Assembly (NCBI GenBank): GCA_021324575.1
Contig: JAJPIW010000035.1
Location: 1-64,000, forward strand
DNA from: Intrasporangiaceae bacterium
GTDB taxonomy: Bacteria > Actinomycetota > Actinomycetes > Actinomycetales > Dermatophilaceae
Direction of reading: 5' to 3'
Length of the DNA: 64,000 nucleotides
Part shown: positions 1-8,870 of the stretch, in pieces
Layout: each line of letters opens with the position of its first letter
Position numbering within the stretch: the first letter of the stretch is position 1
Notes under the pieces: model-generated
What the model saw: the letters and a program-made list of their open reading frames with translations, nothing else
What the model was told of the DNA's origin: nothing
Databases searched by the model: none
Translations under genes and position numbers: made by a program

Positions 1-92
1 AAGGTGGGCCCCATGACGAGCACCGGAGCGTGCGACGGTGGACGTAAAGGTGGGCCCCATGACGAGCACCGGAGCGTGCGACGGTGGACGTA
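1..92. repeat. 46-bp tandem duplication abutting the tRNA 3' end
   Basis: Positions 1-46 and 47-92 are the same 46-bp unit. Each unit ends in GGTGGACGTAAAGG, which contains the complement of the tRNA-Val acceptor 3' strand, so the tRNA 3' end is copied upstream. This could be a real tandem duplication at a tRNA end, a trace of an attachment site, or an assembly-edge artefact. The window begins inside the unit, so the full copy number cannot be seen. Confidence 0.75.
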
Positions 93-158
93 AAGGGACT
101 CGAACCCCTGACCTTTCGCGTGTGAAGCGAACGCTCTAACCAACTGAGCTATACGTCC
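85..158 (-). tRNA. tRNA-Val (anticodon CAC)
   Basis: On the minus strand the cloverleaf is complete: acceptor GGACGTA pairs with TACGTCC, the D-arm contains AGCTCAGTTGGTTAGAGC, and the anticodon stem TTCGC/GCGAA encloses the loop TTCACAC. The anticodon is therefore CAC, reading the valine codon GUG. The T-arm is AGGGG-TTCGAGT-CCCCT and the discriminator is A at position 85. The 3' CCA is not encoded. The gene lies next to the 46-bp tandem unit that repeats its 3' end. Confidence 0.95.
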
Positions 159-250
159 GGATGCCCTCGCGGGCTGACACAAGATACCCGTCAGCCCCGG
201 TCGCCGCGAAATCCAGTGGGCGGCGGGGTCAAGCCCACTCAGCAGACCTT

Positions 251-290
251 GGGTCACTTAGCGCAGGTTGCAACCTCTGCTGAGTGACCC
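251..290. terminator. imperfect 20-bp inverted repeat upstream of the PGPGW gene end
   Basis: Arms 251-270 and 271-290 are complementary at 17 of 20 positions with no loop. The outer part, GGGTCACTTAG against CTGAGTGACCC, matches the outer arms of the longer repeat at 4804-4876. It lies about 50 bp beyond the stop of the minus-strand gene ending at 341, so a terminator role is plausible. There is no U-tract, as is common in actinobacteria. The rest of 159-340 shows no gene. Confidence 0.5.
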
Positions 291-340
291 AGCCTCTGCT
301 AGCAGACGCTGCAGCACGGGGGCCGCCAGCCCCCACCACG

Positions 341-781
341 TCAGTCGAGGCCGAGGTGGGACTTCAGCCAGGTCTCGAGGCCGTCGGGCAGGAACGCCGG
401 CACGCCCGACACCCAGAGCATCGCCCACACGACCGCGAGGACGGACGCGACCGTCGCCAGTACGACGAGCCCCTTGACCCAGGATGGCTGTGCTGCCGTC
501 CAGCTCGTCCAGGCCCGCACCTTGCCACGCACGAACCCGAGGAGCCGCTTGGCGATCCGGAACTCCGACGCCCAGATCGCGAGCCCGAGGAAGACGATGA
601 CCCAGCCCGGCCCGGGCAACGGCACCAGCAGGATGCCGAGGGCGACCACCGCCAGCCCGGCGACGAACACCAGGATCCGGTACGCGGCATACAGGGGCGG
701 GTTGGCCCGGATCCGCCGACGCCAGGCCCAGTCTCGGTCGATGACTGCTTCGCCGGCCTCCTCGAGGTCCGGCTCGGTCAC
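341..781 (-). CDS. PGPGW-family (TIGR02611-type) membrane protein
   Basis: This 146-aa integral membrane protein carries the motif PLPGPGWVIVFLGLA (about residues 49-63) that defines the actinobacterial PGPGW family. Its function is unknown. There is a first transmembrane segment (about 29-48), a second across the PGPGW motif, and a third near the C-terminus (VLATVASVLAVVWAMLWV). The N-terminus is acidic and cytoplasmic-looking. The GTG at 781 was chosen because it overlaps the upstream pabC stop by 4 bp (GTGA), which implies translational coupling. A longer ORF upstream in this frame is only a shadow of pabC. Confidence 0.85.
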   Translation of the reverse strand: MTEPDLEEAGEAVIDRDWAWRRRIRANPPLYAAYRILVFVAGLAVVALGILLVPLPGPGWVIVFLGLAIWASEFRIAKRLLGFVRGKVRAWTSWTAAQPSWVKGLVVLATVASVLAVVWAMLWVSGVPAFLPDGLETWLKSHLGLD

Positions 782-1626
782 GGATCGACGTCCGTGGTCG
801 AGCGGTCGGCGAAGAGTGCCGACAGCTTCGCGGTCACCGGACCCGGGGCGGCATACGAGCGTCCCTCCCAGCTCGCTACCGGCAGGACGTCCTTGGTCGA
901 GGACGTGATGAAGACCTCCTCGGCGTCGTATGCCGTGTGCATCGGGATCGCTTCCTCGCGCACCTCGAACCCGGCGGCGCGGGCCCACTCGATGGTGAGG
1001 TCACGGGTCACGCCGGCCAGGCAGCCGGAGGAGAGCGGCGGGGTGAGCACGACCCCGGAGCGGACGAGGAAGAGGTTGGATCCGGTTGCCTCGCAGAGCT
1101 CGTCGCGGGTGTTGGCGAAGATCGCCTCGATCGCTCCCCGGTCGTGGGCCGCCGCGAGGGCGATGACGTTCTCGGCATACGACGTCGTCTTCAGCCCGGC
1201 CGTCGCGGCCCGCTCGTTGCGCACCCACGGCACGGTCGCCAGGGTCGCGGTCGCGGGTGGGCGCGGTTGGGGGCCTGCGGTGACGATGTAGGTGAGCGGT
1301 GAACCCGCGCGGTCCGACCCGAGCGGCCCGGAGCCACCGGTGACCATGTAGCGCAACCGCCCGAAGCCGAGGACCGGGCCGGCACCGAGCACCGACTCGA
1401 TGCCCTCGGCGATCCGGGCGACATCCGGGGCGGGGAGACCGAGCCCCGCCATCGTCCGCTCGAGCCTGCGCAGGTGTCTGCTCCGGGCGAAGGGCACCCC
1501 GTCGACGACCTTCAAGGTCTCGAAGGCGGCGTCGCCGACGGTCACGGCGTGGTCGAGGGCGGGAACGGCGGGCTCGTCGGCGCCGACGAGGCGGCCGTCG
1601 ACCCAGACACGGAACGGTTCGGGCAT
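778..1626 (-). CDS. pabC: aminotransferase class IV, probable 4-amino-4-deoxychorismate lyase
   Basis: This 282-aa protein is a fold-type IV PLP enzyme. The likely PLP lysine is in GLKTTSYAEN, and the C-terminal EVFITSSTKDVLPV segment fits the family. ADC lyase removes pyruvate from 4-amino-4-deoxychorismate to give p-aminobenzoate for folate. A pabB homologue 4.4 kb away on the same strand supports that role over branched-chain or D-amino-acid aminotransferase, but the sequence alone does not exclude those. The ATG at 1626 gives the usual N-terminus; longer ORF extensions run into the divergent intergenic region. The gene overlaps the PGPGW gene by 4 bp and is divergent from the sugar-importer operon, 91 bp away. 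Confidence 0.8.
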   Translation of the reverse strand: MPEPFRVWVDGRLVGADEPAVPALDHAVTVGDAAFETLKVVDGVPFARSRHLRRLERTMAGLGLPAPDVARIAEGIESVLGAGPVLGFGRLRYMVTGGSGPLGSDRAGSPLTYIVTAGPQPRPPATATLATVPWVRNERAATAGLKTTSYAENVIALAAAHDRGAIEAIFANTRDELCEATGSNLFLVRSGVVLTPPLSSGCLAGVTRDLTIEWARAAGFEVREEAIPMHTAYDAEEVFITSSTKDVLPVASWEGRSYAAPGPVTAKLSALFADRSTTDVDP

Positions 1627-1717
1627 GGCACCACTCTCCCAGAAGCCCGTTCGGGGTAGCGTCAGGCTCAGGTGGGCGGGCCATCTGGGGCGCGGCCGTG
1701 GATTGAAGGGACCAACC

Positions 1718-3025
1718 ATGTCGGACAGCGCGTTCAGCAAGTCGTTGGATCGTCGCAGCCTGCTCACCCTCGGCGGTGGAGCGGCAGCGGCCGGGCTGCT
1801 CGCCGCCTGCGGCAGCAACACCGGCCGGACGACGTCGTCGAGCACCACGTCCGGGTCCGGCGGGAGCAAGCCCGCGCTGGCCCAGTGGTACCACCAGTAC
1901 GGCGAGACGGGCACCCAGCAGGCCGTCCAGGGCTATGCCAAGGCCTACACCGACGCCACCGTCACGGTGACCTGGAAGCCCGGTGACTACGACCAGTCGA
2001 CCGCTGCGTCGCTGCTCACCGACTCAGGCCCCGACGTCTTCGAGTACGGCAACGGCCCGACGATCGACATGATCAAGGGCAAGCAGGTCGTCGACATGAC
2101 CGACGCCGTGGGCGCCGCCGCGAGCGACTTCAACGACGCGGTCATCAAGCGGATGACCTACGACGGCAAGATCTGGGCCATCCCGCAGGTCGTCGACATG
2201 CAGCTGCTCGTCTACCGCAAGTCGTTGCTCGCGGCCGCGAAGATCACTCCCCCGGAGACGATCGAGGAGCTCCAGAGCGCGGCTGAGGCGCTCACGACGG
2301 GCAAGGTCAAGGGCCTGTTCCTCGGCAACGACGGGGGTGCCGGCCTGATGGGCGGACCGATGCTGTGGGCCGCCGGCCTGGACTACCTCAAGGACGACAA
2401 CACCTTCGGCTTCGACGACGACGCGGCGGTCACCAGCCTCAGCAAGCTGCGCGAGCTGTTCACGTCCAAGCACCTGCTCCTCGGCGCGCCGGCCGACTGG
2501 TTCGACGCCTCCGCCCTCAACCAGGGGCTCACCGCGATGCAGTTCACCGGGCTGTGGACCTTCCCCGACATCAAGAAGGCGCTCGGCGACGACTTCGGCT
2601 GCATCCCCTGGCCCAAGCTCGGCTCGGCCAGCGACGGCAAGAAGTCGGTGCCGGTGGGTGCCTACGGCTCCTGCGTGAGCGCCAAGAGCAAGAACGTCGA
2701 CGCCGCCAAGGCGTTCGCCAAGTGGCTGTGGGTCGACCAGACCGACAAGCAGCTGGACTTCGCCACGGCATACGGCTTCCACATCCCCTCCCGCAAGGCG
2801 CTGCTCGCCAAGGCGACCACGCTCCAGTCCGGTCCGGCCAAGGACGCCGCGCAGTATGCCGTCGACTTCGGTCACGCGCAGAGCCCTCTGCTGTGGACGC
2901 CGAAGTGCCAGACCGCGTTCGGCGACATGATGTCCAAGATCGTCAAGGACGGCGCCGACGTGAAGGCCGAGATCGCCAAGGTCAAGACGGTCGCCGACGC
3001 CGAGCTGAAGCGGGTCGCGGGCTGA
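1718..3025 (+). CDS. ABC transporter extracellular carbohydrate-binding lipoprotein
   Basis: This 435-aa family 1 (MalE-like) solute-binding protein begins with DRRSLLTLGGG, a hydrophobic stretch, and the lipobox LAAC. It is therefore exported and lipid-anchored; the paired arginines could allow Tat export. The body has typical family features such as TDSGPDVFEYGNGPT and a C-terminal helix. Start ATG 1718 follows GAAGGGA at 1704-1710. It is the first gene of an importer operon with two MalF/MalG-type permeases. No ATPase gene is present, so a shared MsmK-like ATPase elsewhere is likely. The substrate is probably a sugar or oligosaccharide, as hinted by the PfkB kinase across the terminator. 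Confidence 0.9.
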   Translation: MSDSAFSKSLDRRSLLTLGGGAAAAGLLAACGSNTGRTTSSSTTSGSGGSKPALAQWYHQYGETGTQQAVQGYAKAYTDATVTVTWKPGDYDQSTAASLLTDSGPDVFEYGNGPTIDMIKGKQVVDMTDAVGAAASDFNDAVIKRMTYDGKIWAIPQVVDMQLLVYRKSLLAAAKITPPETIEELQSAAEALTTGKVKGLFLGNDGGAGLMGGPMLWAAGLDYLKDDNTFGFDDDAAVTSLSKLRELFTSKHLLLGAPADWFDASALNQGLTAMQFTGLWTFPDIKKALGDDFGCIPWPKLGSASDGKKSVPVGAYGSCVSAKSKNVDAAKAFAKWLWVDQTDKQLDFATAYGFHIPSRKALLAKATTLQSGPAKDAAQYAVDFGHAQSPLLWTPKCQTAFGDMMSKIVKDGADVKAEIAKVKTVADAELKRVAG

Positions 3026-3948
3026 GCAGCGTCCCGCTCGGGCGCCGCCTGCGCGGGCGGCAGGACCAGAACCTGTGGTTCTGGGCGTTCGTCGGGCCGT
3101 TCGTCATCGGGCTCGTCGTCTTCATCTACGTGCCCATCATCTGGAGCGCGTACCTGTCGTTCTTCTCCGCCTACAACACCGTCACCCCCACGGAGTTCGT
3201 CGGGCTGGGCAACTATCTCGACATGGTGCGGGACCCGGCGTTCCGCAGCAGCCTAGGCACGTTCGTCGTGTTCGCCATCTTCATCGTCCCGACGACGTTC
3301 GCCCTGTCCCTCGGGACGGCATTGCTCGTCGCCCGCACCCGGGTCATGCAGTCGTTCTTCCGGTCGGTGTTCTTCCTGCCGGTCGCCTGCTCCTACGTCG
3401 TCGCGGCGCTCATCTGGAAGATGTCGATCTTCTCCGGCGTCCGCTTCGGCCTGGCCAACACGATCCTCGGCTGGCTCGGCCGCGACACGGTGCCGTTCCT
3501 CTCGGTGACGCACCCGCCCTGGTACTGGCTGGTCATCGTGACGGCACGGCTGTGGCTGCAGATCGGGTTCTACATGATCCTGTTCCTCGCTGCGCTGCAA
3601 CGGATCTCGCCGACCCTGTATGAAGCGGCGGCGATCGACGGCGCCCGCGGCTGGCAGGTCTTCCGCTGGATCACGCTGCCGATGCTGCGGCCCACCTCGA
3701 CCGCCGTCACGCTCCTGCTGCTCATCAACGCGTTCCAGGCGTTCGACGAGTTCTTCAACATCCTGTCGACGTTCGGCACCTATCCCCCGTACGCCCGGCC
3801 ACCGCTCGTCTACCTCTACTACACGGCCCTCGGCCAGGGTCAGGACTTCGGCCACGGCAGTGCCGGTGCCGTGATCCTCACCCTCATCATCGCCATCGTC
3901 GCGGTCGTCCAGGGGCGGCTCACCGGCATCGGACGGGCGGCCGACTGA
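3022..3948 (+). CDS. ABC transporter permease, MalF/UgpA type
   Basis: This roughly 308-aa inner-membrane permease has about six transmembrane segments and the EAA loop EAAAIDGARGWQVFRWITLP, which contacts the ATPase. The start is uncertain because no ATG, GTG or TTG lies in frame near the expected N-terminus. The CTG at 3022 overlaps the previous stop (CTGA) in the same way as the other gene joints here and is the best candidate. Its TGA stop overlaps the ATG of the next permease (TGATG). Confidence 0.88.
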   Translation: MSSVPLGRRLRGRQDQNLWFWAFVGPFVIGLVVFIYVPIIWSAYLSFFSAYNTVTPTEFVGLGNYLDMVRDPAFRSSLGTFVVFAIFIVPTTFALSLGTALLVARTRVMQSFFRSVFFLPVACSYVVAALIWKMSIFSGVRFGLANTILGWLGRDTVPFLSVTHPPWYWLVIVTARLWLQIGFYMILFLAALQRISPTLYEAAAIDGARGWQVFRWITLPMLRPTSTAVTLLLLINAFQAFDEFFNILSTFGTYPPYARPPLVYLYYTALGQGQDFGHGSAGAVILTLIIAIVAVVQGRLTGIGRAAD

Positions 3949-4796
3949 TGGCCATCGTCCAGGACCGCAGCCAGCGCGCCGGCGCGATCGGGCGGTATGC
4001 CGCGCTCGGCCTCGGTGCGCTGCTCTTCCTCATCCCGTTCTACCTGCTCGTCCGCAACGCGCTCATGCGCGACCTCGACCTGACCGCGCCGGACTGGTAC
4101 TGGCTGCCGCCGCACTGGCAGTGGAGCAACCTCCAGGGCGTCTTCGACGACCCGGCCGTGCCCATGGGTCGGGCCCTGCTCAACTCGGTCGCCATCTCGG
4201 TCGTCCAGACCGTCGGCGTCCTCGTCCTGTCCGGGCTGGCCGGCTACGGCCTGGCTCGAATCCCCTACCGCCACGCCAACGCCGTGTTCTACACGATCAC
4301 CGCCACCCTGCTCATCCCGGCGGCGGTCACCTTCGTCCCGAGCTTCGTCCTCGTCTCCAGCCTGGGCTGGATCTCCACCCTGCGCGGCCTCATCGTCCCC
4401 GGCCTCTTTCAGGCGCTGGCGACGTTCCTCTTCCGCCAGTTCTTCCTCTCCTTCCCCAAGGAGATCGAGGAGGCCGCCCAGATCGACGGGCTCTCCTACT
4501 GGGGTGTCTTCTGGAGAGTCGTCGTGCCCAACTCCGGCGGCTTCGTGGCCGCCATCGGCACGATCACCTTCATCGGCTCGTGGAACGCGTTCCTCTGGCC
4601 GCTCGTCATCGGGCGCGACCCCGACAGCTGGACCGTGCAGATCGCCCTGTCGACCTACCTCACCGCCCAGAAGGTCGACCTGGCGCAGCTGTTCATGGCC
4701 GCTCTGGTGGCGATCCTGCCGCTGCTCGTCATGTTCCTCTTCCTGCAGCGCTGGATCGTCGAGGGCGTCGAGCGGACCGGCATCGCCGGCGACTGA
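3948..4796 (+). CDS. ABC transporter permease, MalG/UgpE type
   Basis: This 282-aa protein has six predicted transmembrane helices and the EAA motif EEAAQIDGLSYWGVFWRVVVP, typical of the second permease of carbohydrate importers. It overlaps the upstream permease at TGATG and is the last gene of the operon. Seven bases after its stop begins a 32-bp perfect inverted repeat that probably ends transcription. Confidence 0.92.
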   Translation: MAIVQDRSQRAGAIGRYAALGLGALLFLIPFYLLVRNALMRDLDLTAPDWYWLPPHWQWSNLQGVFDDPAVPMGRALLNSVAISVVQTVGVLVLSGLAGYGLARIPYRHANAVFYTITATLLIPAAVTFVPSFVLVSSLGWISTLRGLIVPGLFQALATFLFRQFFLSFPKEIEEAAQIDGLSYWGVFWRVVVPNSGGFVAAIGTITFIGSWNAFLWPLVIGRDPDSWTVQIALSTYLTAQKVDLAQLFMAALVAILPLLVMFLFLQRWIVEGVERTGIAGD

Positions 4797-4803
4797 CCCA
4801 CCC

Positions 4804-4876
4804 CACGTCACTGAGTGACCCAATTGTTCCGGTAGTCACGGTGTCTACCGGAACAATTGGGTCACTCAGTGACGTG
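4804..4876. terminator. 32-bp perfect inverted repeat between convergent genes
   Basis: Arms 4804-4835 and 4845-4876 are perfect complements around a 9-nt loop, giving a hairpin of 32 pairs on either strand. It lies between the convergent MalG-type permease and PfkB kinase, so it probably acts as a bidirectional terminator without a U-tract. Its inner part, CCAATTGTTCCGGTAG, is closely related to the palindrome at 12007-12056. Its outer part resembles the repeat at 251-290. Confidence 0.8.
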
Positions 4877-4884
4877 TATGCCGG

Positions 4885-6006
4885 TCAGTCCAGGCCGGGG
4901 ACGTCGGCCCGGCGCGCGATGGTCGCCGTGGCTCGGCGGCAGGCCTGGTCGGGCACGTCGCGCACGAGGTCCCCGAGGAAGCCGTAGCGTCGCCGCAGCG
5001 AGTGCGTGTAGCTGTCCTCGGCGGGGCAGCTGCGCAGGCCGGCGTGCCAGTCCGCGAGGTCCCCCCAGCCCGGCGCCGCGAGCGAACCCCCGAACTGCTG
5101 GAGCGCCAGACCGGAGCACAGGGCGGCGAAGGACAGCCGGTCAGTGAGCGGCCACCCGCCCAGCGTGCCGAGGACCAGCGCAGCGCCGAACACGTCACCC
5201 GCACCGGTCGGGTCGAGCTCGGCCACCCGAAGGGCCGGCACCTGGGCCTCTTCCCCCGTCGTCCCGTCGATGGCCAGGGCCCCGTGGGGACCGTTGGTGA
5301 CGATGGCCAGGGGCACGCGGTCGGCGAGGGCGTAGACCGCGTCCTGCGCCGTCGAGGTGCGGGTGTAGGCCATCGCCTCGACGGCGTTGGGCATGAAGGC
5401 GTAGCAGTGCTCGAGCTGGTCGAGCACTGCCGTGGACCAGGTCTCGGTCGGGTCCCACCCGACGTCGGCGAAGACGAGCGCGCCGTCCTGGCGGGCCAGG
5501 TCGACCCACGTCGGCTCGTCGGCATCGGAGATCGGGCCCGAGTGCGACAGCTCGACCATCACGGCCCGGGATCGCGGCGGCCGGCCGATCATCTGGCTGG
5601 CCGGCAGCGGCGCCTCATGACCGTGCGTCACCATGCTCCGGTCCCGATCGACGGCCAGGGACACGGTGACCGGCGTGTGCCAGTCGGGGAAGCGTCGGGA
5701 TCTCGCGAGGTCGACGTGCTCCTGCTCGGCGAGCGTGCGCCAGCAGAAGTCGCCGTAGTCGTCATCGCTGAAGGCCGCGGCGAGCGAGGTGCGCAACCCC
5801 AGTCTCCTGGCAGCGATGGCGAGGTTGGCGATGCCGCCTGGACAGGACGCCATGCCTTCGGCCCACTCCTCGGTGCCGCTCGCCGGCATCCGGGCGAGCC
5901 CGGAGAAGATGATGTCGAGGAACACCGTTCCCCATAGGAACAGGTCGACCTCGGGCAGGCCGTTGCCCCGCCTGTCCGCGAGCGGGTCAAAGGCGTCGTT
6001 CGGCAT
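4885..6006 (-). CDS. PfkB-family carbohydrate kinase
   Basis: This 373-aa ribokinase-fold kinase has the N-terminal glycine motif GGIANLAIAARRLG and the C-terminal signature DPTGAGDVFGAAL. The second aspartate in that signature is the catalytic base. Such enzymes phosphorylate sugars, nucleosides or related alcohols; the substrate cannot be read from sequence. The ATG at 6006 lies inside the end of pabB (20-bp overlap), indicating co-translation. It converges on the sugar ABC importer across a strong terminator. Confidence 0.88.
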   Translation of the reverse strand: MPNDAFDPLADRRGNGLPEVDLFLWGTVFLDIIFSGLARMPASGTEEWAEGMASCPGGIANLAIAARRLGLRTSLAAAFSDDDYGDFCWRTLAEQEHVDLARSRRFPDWHTPVTVSLAVDRDRSMVTHGHEAPLPASQMIGRPPRSRAVMVELSHSGPISDADEPTWVDLARQDGALVFADVGWDPTETWSTAVLDQLEHCYAFMPNAVEAMAYTRTSTAQDAVYALADRVPLAIVTNGPHGALAIDGTTGEEAQVPALRVAELDPTGAGDVFGAALVLGTLGGWPLTDRLSFAALCSGLALQQFGGSLAAPGWGDLADWHAGLRSCPAEDSYTHSLRRRYGFLGDLVRDVPDQACRRATATIARRADVPGLD

Positions 6007-7057
6007 GGGCCAGGTCCCTCCTGTCGTCGTCGATCGTGCCAGGTCCGGCGTGGACCGTCCCCGAGGCGAGCCCGACCAAGCGCGCGGCCTTGAGCTCGGT
6101 CTCCTCCCACTCGGCCTGCGGGTCCGATGCCCAGGTGATCCCCGACCCGGCACCGAAGCGCAGCCAGCGCCTTCCGACGGTATCCCGCTCGGCCCAGAAG
6201 GTGCGGATGCCGACGGCCAGTGCCGCCTCGCCGGCATCGCCGTCGACCCACCCGATGGCGCCGCAGTAGGGCCCGCGCGGCACTGGCTCGAGATCCGAGA
6301 TCGCTTGCAGCGCAGTCGACTTCGGTGCCCCACTCACGCTGCCAGGGGGGAACGACGCGGCCAGGATGTCGGCCCAGGTCGCATCGCGTCGCAGGTCGCC
6401 GCTGACGTCCGAGACGAGGTGCACGAGGCCGGGGTGCTGCTCGACGGCGCAGAGCCGGTCGACACGGATCGTGCCGGGCCGGCATACGTGCGAGAGGTCG
6501 TTGCGGACGAGGTCGACGATCATGACGTTCTCGGCGTGGTCCTTGGGGAGCATCTGCTCGGCGATCGCCGCCGTGCCCTTGATCGGACGCGACACGAGGT
6601 GACCTCCACGCCGCAGCAGGTAGGCCTCCGGCGAGGCGCACACGATGTCGAGCCCTGCTTCGGGGAGAGCCAGGCGCGCGGCATACGGGGCCGGGTTTCC
6701 TTGTGCGAGAAGGAGACCCAGGCCATCGAGATCGGCAGCCTCGGGCAGCGGGCAGGACATGACCCGGCAGATGTTGACCTGGTAGACGGTGCCGGCGGCG
6801 ATCCGTTCGCGGACGTCGGAGACCGCGGCGACGTATGCCGCACGGTCCAGGCTCGTCGTCCACTCACCGGCGACCGGGACCCAGGGAGTATCCGACGCAG
6901 GCGTGGGTGCGTGCCGGACCGTGGCGAACCGAACCGCCGTGATCTCGCCCTCGAAGCTGACGACGAGGGCCCAGAAGCCGGCACCGAGACCGTCGACGTC
7001 GTGCCGGACCTCGACGACATCGGTCGCGAGGCGGTCACCGAACTGTGCCCAACCCAC
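5987..7057 (-). CDS. pabB: aminodeoxychorismate synthase component I-like enzyme
   Basis: This 356-aa chorismate-binding enzyme contains SRPIKGT, ENVMIVDLVRNDLS, PGSVSGAPK and FGAGSGITWASDP, the conserved core of PabB/TrpE/MenF enzymes. The PIKGT form, with lysine, is typical of PabB-type enzymes that aminate chorismate at C4. At 356 aa it is shorter than full-length PabB because the N-terminal tryptophan-binding-like region is reduced. A glutaminase partner (PabA) is not seen nearby. A class IV lyase (pabC) on the same strand supports p-aminobenzoate synthesis. Confidence 0.85.
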   Translation of the reverse strand: MGWAQFGDRLATDVVEVRHDVDGLGAGFWALVVSFEGEITAVRFATVRHAPTPASDTPWVPVAGEWTTSLDRAAYVAAVSDVRERIAAGTVYQVNICRVMSCPLPEAADLDGLGLLLAQGNPAPYAARLALPEAGLDIVCASPEAYLLRRGGHLVSRPIKGTAAIAEQMLPKDHAENVMIVDLVRNDLSHVCRPGTIRVDRLCAVEQHPGLVHLVSDVSGDLRRDATWADILAASFPPGSVSGAPKSTALQAISDLEPVPRGPYCGAIGWVDGDAGEAALAVGIRTFWAERDTVGRRWLRFGAGSGITWASDPQAEWEETELKAARLVGLASGTVHAGPGTIDDDRRDLAHAERRL

Positions 7058-7107
7058 GCGCCGATCCTAGGCGAGACCACGAAGCCCGCCCCGACGCGCC
7101 GCGGGAG

Positions 7108-7947
7108 TCAGGCCAGTCGGGTGAACCGGACGGTCACCTCGGGCTCGGCCACCCCGCGACCGGAGTAGACGCCTTTGAACGGCGGGACGTCCTCGTAGTC
7201 GCGGCCGCGGGCGACGACGACGTATGCCAGCCCGACCGCGCCGACGTTGGTCGGGTCGAGCGGCAGCCAGGCGTTGTCCCAGTACTCGACCCACGCGTGG
7301 CTCTCGCCCTCACTCACGTCGCCGACGTTGCTCTCGGCGCTGGGGTCGAGGTAGCCGGAGACGTAGCGGGCCGGGATGTCGAGGTACCGCAGCGCCCCGA
7401 TCGCGATGTGGGCGAAGTCCTGGCAGACTCCGTTGCCCAGCGCCCAGGCCTCCTCGCCGCGGGCCGCGACACCGGTCGCCCCACGCTCGTAGGTCATCGT
7501 CGTCCGGATCGTCTCGGCGAGCCAGGCCGCTGCCTCGCGCGGGCTGGGTGCGTCGCGCACCGACTCGGCGAGGGCGATGAGACCCTCCCCCGGCCTCGTG
7601 CGAGTGGAGTCCATGAGCCACTCCGAGCTGCGGTCGACGAGGCCGGGGTCGTGCAGCGCGTCCCATCCCGCGGTCGCCGGGGGCTCGGGCTGGCTGGTCC
7701 GCTCGACGGTGCTGGTCGCCTCGATCTCGAGCCGCTGGTGGGGCGCGAGCGACTCCATGGCCGTGACGTGCGTGCCCCAGTGGTCGCGGTAGACGTGGCT
7801 CCAGGTGATCGGCCGGATGCGGATCCGGTTCTCCAGGGTGCTCTGGCCCGGCTCGTTGAGCGGGCTCATCCGGACCTCGTTGTGCGAGGCGCGGACCGCC
7901 TGGTCGTAGTCCATGACCGTGGTGTGGACGATCCGATAACGGCGCAT
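7108..7947 (-). CDS. transglutaminase-family protein
   Basis: This 279-aa protein has an N-terminal bacterial transglutaminase-like beta domain (MRRYRIVHTTVMDYD) and a papain-like core. The likely triad is Cys in NGVCQDF, His in SHAWVEYW and Asp in LPLDPTN. It may act as a peptidase or amide-bond enzyme. The ATG at 7947 overlaps the alpha-E gene stop (TGATG). It is the third gene of the ATP-grasp/alpha-E/transglutaminase set, which comparative genomics predicts to make or process a small peptide or peptide tag. Confidence 0.9.
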   Translation of the reverse strand: MRRYRIVHTTVMDYDQAVRASHNEVRMSPLNEPGQSTLENRIRIRPITWSHVYRDHWGTHVTAMESLAPHQRLEIEATSTVERTSQPEPPATAGWDALHDPGLVDRSSEWLMDSTRTRPGEGLIALAESVRDAPSPREAAAWLAETIRTTMTYERGATGVAARGEEAWALGNGVCQDFAHIAIGALRYLDIPARYVSGYLDPSAESNVGDVSEGESHAWVEYWDNAWLPLDPTNVGAVGLAYVVVARGRDYEDVPPFKGVYSGRGVAEPEVTVRFTRLA

Positions 7948-8870
7948 CACACCAGCTCCTCGGTCCAGGAGGGCGTCGGTCCGGAGAGGAAGTAGCGCGA
8001 GCGGATCGCGGCGGCCGAGGCCATGACCGCCCGCTGAACCCGCTGCATCTGCGCCGGCAGGTCGGCGATGATGTCCGGCGTAGCGCGGTACTCCAGAGTC
8101 GTCCGTATGCCGCCGAGCTGGCGGCGGGCCTCGTCCGAGACGCCGATCCGTTGGGACTCCGGCGAGAGCGCGGACAGCCGGCTCTCGGCCTCGGACAGCG
8201 CGAAGACGACCGACCTCGGGAACTCCCGGTCGAGGACGAGGAAGGTCGCGGCCAGCTCGTCGGTGTAGAGCCCGCGCTGGCTGCGCATGAAGGACTGGGT
8301 GGCGCCGCAGCTGGACAGCACCGCCGACCACGGTGGTCCACCGTGCCGCAGACCGCCGGTCGCGACGAGTCGAGCCGTCATGTCGGCCCGCTCGAGCGAC
8401 CGGCCCAGGACGAGGAAGTCCCAGGCGTCGTCGTGGCTCATCGTCGAGTCGGCCACGCCGGCGACGAGTGCGGCTCGCTCGCGGACCCAGGACAGGTGCC
8501 GCTCGGTCACCGTCTGGCGGCCCAGACCGTTCCAGCGGTGCCACGTCGTGTTGATGGCCTCCCACAGCTCGGTCGAGAGGGTCTCCCGGGCGCGGCGCGC
8601 GTTCTCGCGGGCGGCCAGCCAGGAGCCGTTGATCGAGCTCTGGTTCTCGTCGCCGAAGACGAGCTGTCGCCCCACCTCGGCGAAGGTCACCTCGTCGTTG
8701 CTCGGCAGCCCCATGATCACCGAGAGGACCTGCCGCGAGGCACGCGCCTCATCGGTTCCAGGGTCCTCCAGCAGCTGCAGCCGCAGCACGTCGACGATCC
8801 GAGCCGTCCCGTCCGCGCGCTCGACGTAGCGGCCGATCCAGAACAGCGACTCGGCGATCCGGCTCAGCAT
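7947..8870 (-). CDS. alpha-E domain protein (DUF403)
   Basis: This 307-aa all-helical protein begins MLSRIAESLFWIGRYVERAD, the signature of the alpha-E family. No enzymatic residues are known; the family is almost always encoded with a circularly permuted ATP-grasp protein and a transglutaminase. It overlaps the ATP-grasp gene by 7 bp and the transglutaminase gene by 1 bp, so the three are probably made together. Confidence 0.92.
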   Translation of the reverse strand: MLSRIAESLFWIGRYVERADGTARIVDVLRLQLLEDPGTDEARASRQVLSVIMGLPSNDEVTFAEVGRQLVFGDENQSSINGSWLAARENARRARETLSTELWEAINTTWHRWNGLGRQTVTERHLSWVRERAALVAGVADSTMSHDDAWDFLVLGRSLERADMTARLVATGGLRHGGPPWSAVLSSCGATQSFMRSQRGLYTDELAATFLVLDREFPRSVVFALSEAESRLSALSPESQRIGVSDEARRQLGGIRTTLEYRATPDIIADLPAQMQRVQRAVMASAAAIRSRYFLSGPTPSWTEELV

